Assembly: GCA_910584115.1 (NCBI GenBank)
Contig: CAJTYN010000047.1
Coordinates: 1-18,705 of the forward strand
DNA from: an uncultured Lachnospiraceae bacterium
GTDB taxonomy: Bacteria; Bacillota; Clostridia; Lachnospirales; Lachnospiraceae
DNA: 18,705 nucleotides
Reading direction: 5' to 3'
The notes below the pieces were generated by a model. It searched no databases. It was given only the letters and a program-made list of their open reading frames with translations, and was not told where the DNA came from. Made by a program: the position numbers and the translations under genes. This document shows positions 15,793 to 18,705 of this stretch, piece by piece; the first letter of the stretch is position 1, and each line of letters opens with the position of its first letter.

Positions 15793-17304
15793 ATGATCAA
15801 GATCACGATGGGGATCGTCAGTCTGCTCCTCAAGAGGCACTACCGGGTCACGGCGGAGCTTCCGTCAAAGAGAGAAACTCCGATCCAGGGCTTCCGTGTC
15901 TGGGACGGGGAGGATCCTCAGCGGGATATCTTATACATCGTGGAAGATGGACGCTCCAGAGAATTTGCCGAGAAGAAAGGGCGTCTGTGTATCGGGATCC
16001 GCTATGCCCAGAGCCCGGCCAGACATGGCTGCCAGCGGATCTTTGTGGAGGAACCTATGAGCCTGTACGCGCTGATCAATGCCCTCCAGGTGGTCTTCCA
16101 GGAATTTTACGACTGGCAGATGCGCATGGAGCGGCTGTTCTGCACGCACGCGGGTTTTAAGGAGATCCTCAATGAGATGGAGGAGACATTTGGTCTGATA
16201 TCCCTGCTGGTGGACAAGAACCTCCAGTATGTGGAAGCCTCGGACAGCTATGCCCTGTACAGTGACTGGCTTGGCGGCGGAAGATCCATGCCGCTGGATC
16301 TGATCGACGATATGATGGAGGACGAAAATTTCCGTGTGGCCATCCAGCATGACCAGGCGTTTTATTATGAAGATCCATATACAAAGATCTCTTCTTATTG
16401 CTATAACATAAAGATCAAAGGCGCCTACGAGGCAAGGCTTCTGATCCAGGACAAGGCAGGCGGCCCATTTCCGGGAGGTCTGGCACTGGCCGGGTATGTG
16501 GGGGAACATCTGGCGGAGATGTTCGCCTGGCAGGAGCGGGAACGGATGCAGGAGCGGGTGCTCTATGATCTTTACGAGATCCTGAAAGACCTGCTCCAGG
16601 GGATCCCCAAGGACACGGAGGAGATCAGGCAGAAGCTGGCCGTCCGCGGCTGGGAGAAGGAGCAGACCTATCAGGTCTTCCAGTTCCAATTTATGGAGGA
16701 TGAGAACGCGTCCGTGACCAGACGTTATTACCAGACCAAGCTCGAAGACCTCTTCCGGGATTGCTGCGTCCTGCAGGACGGGGATCGGCTGTGCTGCATC
16801 TGGAATCTTTCCACTATGCTGCGGGAAGAAGACGATGTACATCAGGATCTGGCCATATTCCTGCGGGATAATCTGTGTCAGGTGGGGATCAGCCAGCGGT
16901 TCGGGGACATCGCCCTTTTGCACGCCCATTATCTGGAGGCCCGGTATGCCCTGGAGCTGGGCCTGCGTTCGGAGAGCACCTCATGGTATCATCCCTTTGA
17001 GTCCATGGTCCTGCCCTTCATCTTAAACCAGGCGACCCGAGAATTATCGCCCGGCCAGCTGTGCCATCCGGGGATCCGCAGGCTCATGGAATACGACGAG
17101 AAGGAGCATACGGAACTGGTCGCCACGGTGAGAGAATATATGAAACACTGCTACAATGTCACCCGGACGGCGGAGGCGCTGTTCATCCACAGGACCACAT
17201 TGCTGTTCCGGCTGCAGCGGGTAAAAAAACTCACGGGGATCGACTGGGACGACTGGCAGGAACGGCTGTGGATCGGCGTGACGCTCAGACTGCTGGACTT
17301 TTAA
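15793..17304 (+). CDS. PucR/CdaR-family transcriptional regulator
   Basis: A 503-residue regulator. The C-terminal ~60 residues are the PucR-type helix-turn-helix (REYMKHCYNVTRTAEALFIH, then RTTLLFRLQRVKKLTGID), which is well conserved. The middle third (about 270-400) resembles the GGDEF-like domain of CdaR proteins (QVGISQRFGDIALLHAHYLEARYALELG). The N-terminal ~250 residues probably sense a ligand, but I recognise no specific domain. AAAGGGG (15777-15783) lies nine nt before the ATG. It is divergent from the URO-D-family gene, a pairing that usually means the regulator controls its neighbour and itself. An inverted repeat lies across its likely promoter. The inducing compound is unknown. 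Confidence 0.87.
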   Translation: MIKITMGIVSLLLKRHYRVTAELPSKRETPIQGFRVWDGEDPQRDILYIVEDGRSREFAEKKGRLCIGIRYAQSPARHGCQRIFVEEPMSLYALINALQVVFQEFYDWQMRMERLFCTHAGFKEILNEMEETFGLISLLVDKNLQYVEASDSYALYSDWLGGGRSMPLDLIDDMMEDENFRVAIQHDQAFYYEDPYTKISSYCYNIKIKGAYEARLLIQDKAGGPFPGGLALAGYVGEHLAEMFAWQERERMQERVLYDLYEILKDLLQGIPKDTEEIRQKLAVRGWEKEQTYQVFQFQFMEDENASVTRRYYQTKLEDLFRDCCVLQDGDRLCCIWNLSTMLREEDDVHQDLAIFLRDNLCQVGISQRFGDIALLHAHYLEARYALELGLRSESTSWYHPFESMVLPFILNQATRELSPGQLCHPGIRRLMEYDEKEHTELVATVREYMKHCYNVTRTAEALFIHRTTLLFRLQRVKKLTGIDWDDWQERLWIGVTLRLLDF

Positions 17305-17347
17305 AAAAGCGCGTTCCCGATAAACACAAGGGAGCGCGCTTCTTTTC
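17303..17347. terminator. Bidirectional Rho-independent terminator
   Basis: AGCGCGTTCCC (17308-17318) pairs with GGGAGCGCGCT (17330-17340, one wobble) around an 11-nt loop. On the + strand TCTTTTC follows; on the - strand the complement of six A residues (17303-17308) gives a strong T tract. It serves the regulator gene and the convergent small gene. Confidence 0.88.
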
Positions 17348-17356
17348 CTATGGACA

Positions 17357-17581
17357 TCATTCTTTGATATAGTCGATCTCGGTGAGGCTGACACCAAACA
17401 CAGTAAGTATGACTTTCAATTCCGTATAACGCTTTTTCATTTTTTTATATGGTTCGGAATCTTTTTCACAGACGGACATGTAATCCTGCAGTCTTGCAAA
17501 CTCTTCAACATTCTTCTGCATCTGTTCCTTTTCTGTCATCTCCATCGCCTCCATATCTCCCACCGCCTTTTCTACTGCCAT
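17357..17581 (-). CDS. Small coiled-coil protein of unknown function
   Basis: A charged, mostly helical protein of up to 74 residues (EKEQMQKNVEEFARLQDYMS, later KKMKKRYTELKVILTVFG). It has no signal peptide or membrane segment, and I recognise no family. The start is uncertain: an ATG at 17605 lies inside an excellent -10 element and so cannot be used from that promoter; the ATG at 17581 lacks a ribosome site; those at 17554 and 17545 have purine-rich sequence before them (GGTGGGAGAT) at imperfect spacing. Support comes from a near-consensus promoter just upstream and a strong terminator just downstream, so it is expressed as its own unit after the XRE regulator gene. Confidence 0.6.
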   Translation of the reverse strand: MAVEKAVGDMEAMEMTEKEQMQKNVEEFARLQDYMSVCEKDSEPYKKMKKRYTELKVILTVFGVSLTEIDYIKE

Positions 17582-17603
17582 ACGGCTATATATCACTGAG
17601 ATC

Positions 17604-17632
17604 ATTATAGCGTATCATGGGACAGATGTAAA
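17604..17632 (-). promoter_or_regulatory. Near-consensus sigma-A promoter of the small gene
   Basis: On the - strand TTTACA (17627-17632), a 17-nt spacer and TATAAT (17604-17609) match the vegetative consensus at eleven of twelve positions. Transcription would start near 17597 and run into the small gene. It lies directly after the stop of the XRE regulator gene. Confidence 0.7.
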
Positions 17633-17652
17633 GTCTATCAGATGGCCTGATC

Positions 17653-18228
17653 TCATCCCAGGAGCCACAGCATCCACACATCAAACGCCAGCGCGAGCAG
17701 CCCAAACGCCACCGCCAACAAGACCTTCTGATACGGACGTTTGCCCTCTTCCCGCGCTTTTGAGATCTGATCCATCCCATTCCCGTCCATGAATGCCACG
17801 ATCTCTTTATACGTCTGGACGTCAAATGCCTTTTTTTCCTTCTCGACCTTAGATCCCGCCCACAAGGTCACCGCCGCCAGGACCACCCAGATCCCGATGC
17901 CCACAAGATCCAGATAATGCAGCAGGGGGACCGGTGTCAGGATCATGGCAAAAAACAAGACCGCAAAGATATTACTCATCTTTTTAAACCGCTGCACGTC
18001 TTCCCCTCTGATCGCTTCTTTCATCTCTTCCACATCTCCTTTGATCAAAATGTCGATGGAGACATGAAAGATCTCACTCAAGCGGAGCAGGCTGTTGATA
18101 TCCGGATAATTTTTATCGTTCTCCCAGTTCGATATGGTCTGCCTGGACACATACACCTTCTCCGCCAGTTCATCCTGGGAGATGCCCGCCTCATTCCGGT
18201 ACCTCTTGATCTGTCTTCCCAATTCCAT
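17653..18228 (-). CDS. XRE-family regulator with membrane-anchored C-terminus
   Basis: A 191-residue protein. Residues 5-60 are an XRE helix-turn-helix (ISQDELAEKVYVSRQTISNW, then NDKNYPDINSLLRLSEIF). A charged linker (65-82) leads to three hydrophobic segments (about 86-104, 107-127 and 168-190) with a short cytoplasmic-looking domain between the second and third. This layout is common in Firmicutes regulators of unknown signal. The ATG at 18228 has AAGGAG upstream, though with an 11-nt spacer; the longer frame from 18333 would translate two operator-like palindromes and is unlikely. Those palindromes (18282-18332) suggest autoregulation. It has no obvious target gene on its right side. Confidence 0.87.
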   Translation of the reverse strand: MELGRQIKRYRNEAGISQDELAEKVYVSRQTISNWENDKNYPDINSLLRLSEIFHVSIDILIKGDVEEMKEAIRGEDVQRFKKMSNIFAVLFFAMILTPVPLLHYLDLVGIGIWVVLAAVTLWAGSKVEKEKKAFDVQTYKEIVAFMDGNGMDQISKAREEGKRPYQKVLLAVAFGLLALAFDVWMLWLLG

Positions 18229-18281
18229 CTTGTCTCTATCTCCTTTTTTCTCCATTATGACCACAGTCTGGGGGTTTGGTC

Positions 18282-18332
18282 TATCAAAAGTCTTTGACAT
18301 CGCCTGATCTGCCTTGTCAAAAGTTTTTGACA
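18282..18332 (-). promoter_or_regulatory. Two copies of an 18-bp palindrome, likely XRE operators
   Basis: TGTCAAAAGTTTTTGACA (18315-18332) has 8-bp perfect arms around a 2-nt centre. A second copy (18282-18299, TATCAAAAGTCTTTGACA) differs at two arm positions. Their centres are 33 bp apart, about three helical turns, so two dimers could bind on one DNA face. Each contains a TTGACA- or TTGATA-like hexamer, so occupancy could block RNA polymerase. I found no convincing -10 at the right distance, so the promoter itself is not placed. Confidence 0.65.
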
Positions 18333-18356
18333 TCCGTTTTATCCAGATCCGGATGC

Positions 18357-18388
18357 AAAAAGATCCCCCTGGGCGAGACAGGAGGATC
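18357..18388 (-). terminator. Rho-independent terminator on the - strand
   Basis: Read on the - strand, GATCCTCCTG (18379-18388) pairs with CAGGGGGATC (18362-18371, one wobble, 7-nt loop) and is followed by five T residues (18357-18361). It would stop transcription entering from the right, after the palindromic repeat and before the XRE operators. Confidence 0.8.
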
Positions 18389-18465
18389 CTCGTACAGATC
18401 TTCGGATATGTTTAGAAAGCTTCCAAAGCTTTGTAAGCGGCTTGGATCTTGCTAACATTTTGGTA

Positions 18466-18604
18466 GGATCTGCGGCCGCTCAGATCTTTGTATGTGTACT
18501 TTTCTACGAGAAAAGTACCAAAAGCGCCGGGGGATTGCGATTTCCCCCGGACCCCTTGAAACGCTTTTTTTGAAAGACGGGGCTTCTACTATCTGTAATT
18601 TATG
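18466..18604 (-). repeat. Dispersed palindromic intergenic repeat, right copy (inverted)
   Basis: The reverse complement of this ~139-bp segment matches 130-266 closely, including both internal stems. The 10-bp stem (GTACTTTTCT/AGAAAAGTAC) is identical in the two copies, while its loop differs (CGT here against CGC). The element lies in the untranslated 3' region between the stop codon at 18649 and the - strand terminator at 18357-18388. A 66-codon open frame across it is judged non-coding. Confidence 0.85.
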
Positions 18605-18612
18605 ATGAGCGA

Positions 18613-18630
18613 CCCGCAGCAAGCTGCGGG
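18613..18630 (-). repeat. Short perfect palindrome bordering the right repeat copy
   Basis: CCCGCAGC and GCTGCGGG flank a 2-nt centre (AA), followed by GAATTAAAT. It follows a likely stop codon by 18 nt on the - strand. It looks like part of the composite repeat, because the left copy keeps its outer edges (near 112-130) but not this hairpin. Confidence 0.65.
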
Positions 18631-18648
18631 GAATTAAATCCTGAGTGA

Positions 18649-18705
18649 TCAAACCTCATCCGGCAGGGCGGTCTTCTTGCGCACAGATACTGTCTCGTCG
18701 TAGCA
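18649..18705 (-). CDS. C-terminal end of a gene running off the right edge
   Basis: On the - strand the frame entering from the right edge reads CYDETVSVRKKTALPDEV and stops at 18649-18651 (TGA). Codon choice resembles that of the other genes, and a palindrome, the repeat and a terminator follow the stop in the order expected for a 3' end. Only 18 codons are visible, so neither family nor function can be given, and chance openness is possible. Confidence 0.45.
   Translation of the reverse strand, partial: CYDETVSVRKKTALPDEV

Noticed and set aside
15931..16929. 332-codon open frame on the - strand opposite the PucR-type gene
   Set aside because: It is the antisense shadow of a gene with a clear helix-turn-helix and a ribosome site.
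18229..18333. N-terminal extension of the XRE regulator with a repeated SKTFD motif
   Set aside because: The repeat comes from two operator-like palindromes being translated; the real start at 18228 fits the XRE domain and has an upstream AAGGAG.
18452..18652. 66-codon open frame on the - strand at the right end
   Set aside because: It covers the other repeat copy and hairpins, has no convincing ribosome site, and overlaps the likely stop of the gene entering from the right.

Overview
The window looks like chromosomal DNA from a Gram-positive anaerobe of the class Clostridia, most likely a fairly GC-rich member of the Lachnospiraceae. This rests on strong AGGAGG-type ribosome binding sites, an outer-membrane-free envelope gene set (lipoprotein solute receptor, YfhO-type membrane glycosyltransferase, VanY-type carboxypeptidase), many hairpin-plus-T-tract terminators, and a dispersed palindromic repeat of a kind familiar from that family. 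The assignment is inference; there is no rRNA, tRNA or marker gene to fix it. I saw no CRISPR array, transposase, phage gene or tRNA.

Layout, left to right. Positions 1-405 hold a terminator, one copy of a ~137 bp palindromic repeat and a promoter region. Next, on the + strand, come an OmpR-family response regulator and its histidine kinase (406-2332, overlapping genes), a dCache-type chemoreceptor with its own near-consensus promoter (2488-4515), and a YfhO-family membrane protein preceded by a dense cluster of palindromes and CTTAAG repeats (4696-7209).

From 14200 down to 7251 lies a six-gene operon on the - strand. In transcription order it encodes a lipoprotein with an N-terminal propeller-like domain fused to a family-1 solute-binding domain, two CUT1-type sugar ABC permeases, a MacA/HlyD-like adaptor, a MacB-periplasmic-core-like membrane protein without ATPase, and a membrane-anchored VanY-type D,D-carboxypeptidase. 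Four of the five junctions are 4-nt ATGA overlaps and the fifth is a 12-nt gap. No ATPase is encoded in the window. Importer parts, efflux-adaptor parts and a peptidoglycan-trimming enzyme in one coupled operon is the most unusual thing here. An envelope or muropeptide-related job is only a hypothesis.

Next is a divergent pair: a URO-D-superfamily methyltransferase-like gene (14390-15640, -) and a PucR/CdaR-type regulator (15793-17304, +), with an inverted repeat between them. The right end has a small gene of unknown function (-), a membrane-anchored XRE regulator (-) preceded by two copies of an 18-bp operator-like palindrome, a - strand terminator, the second inverted copy of the palindromic repeat, and the last 18 codons of a gene that runs off the right edge. 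The two repeat copies bracket about 18.2 kb in opposite orientation.
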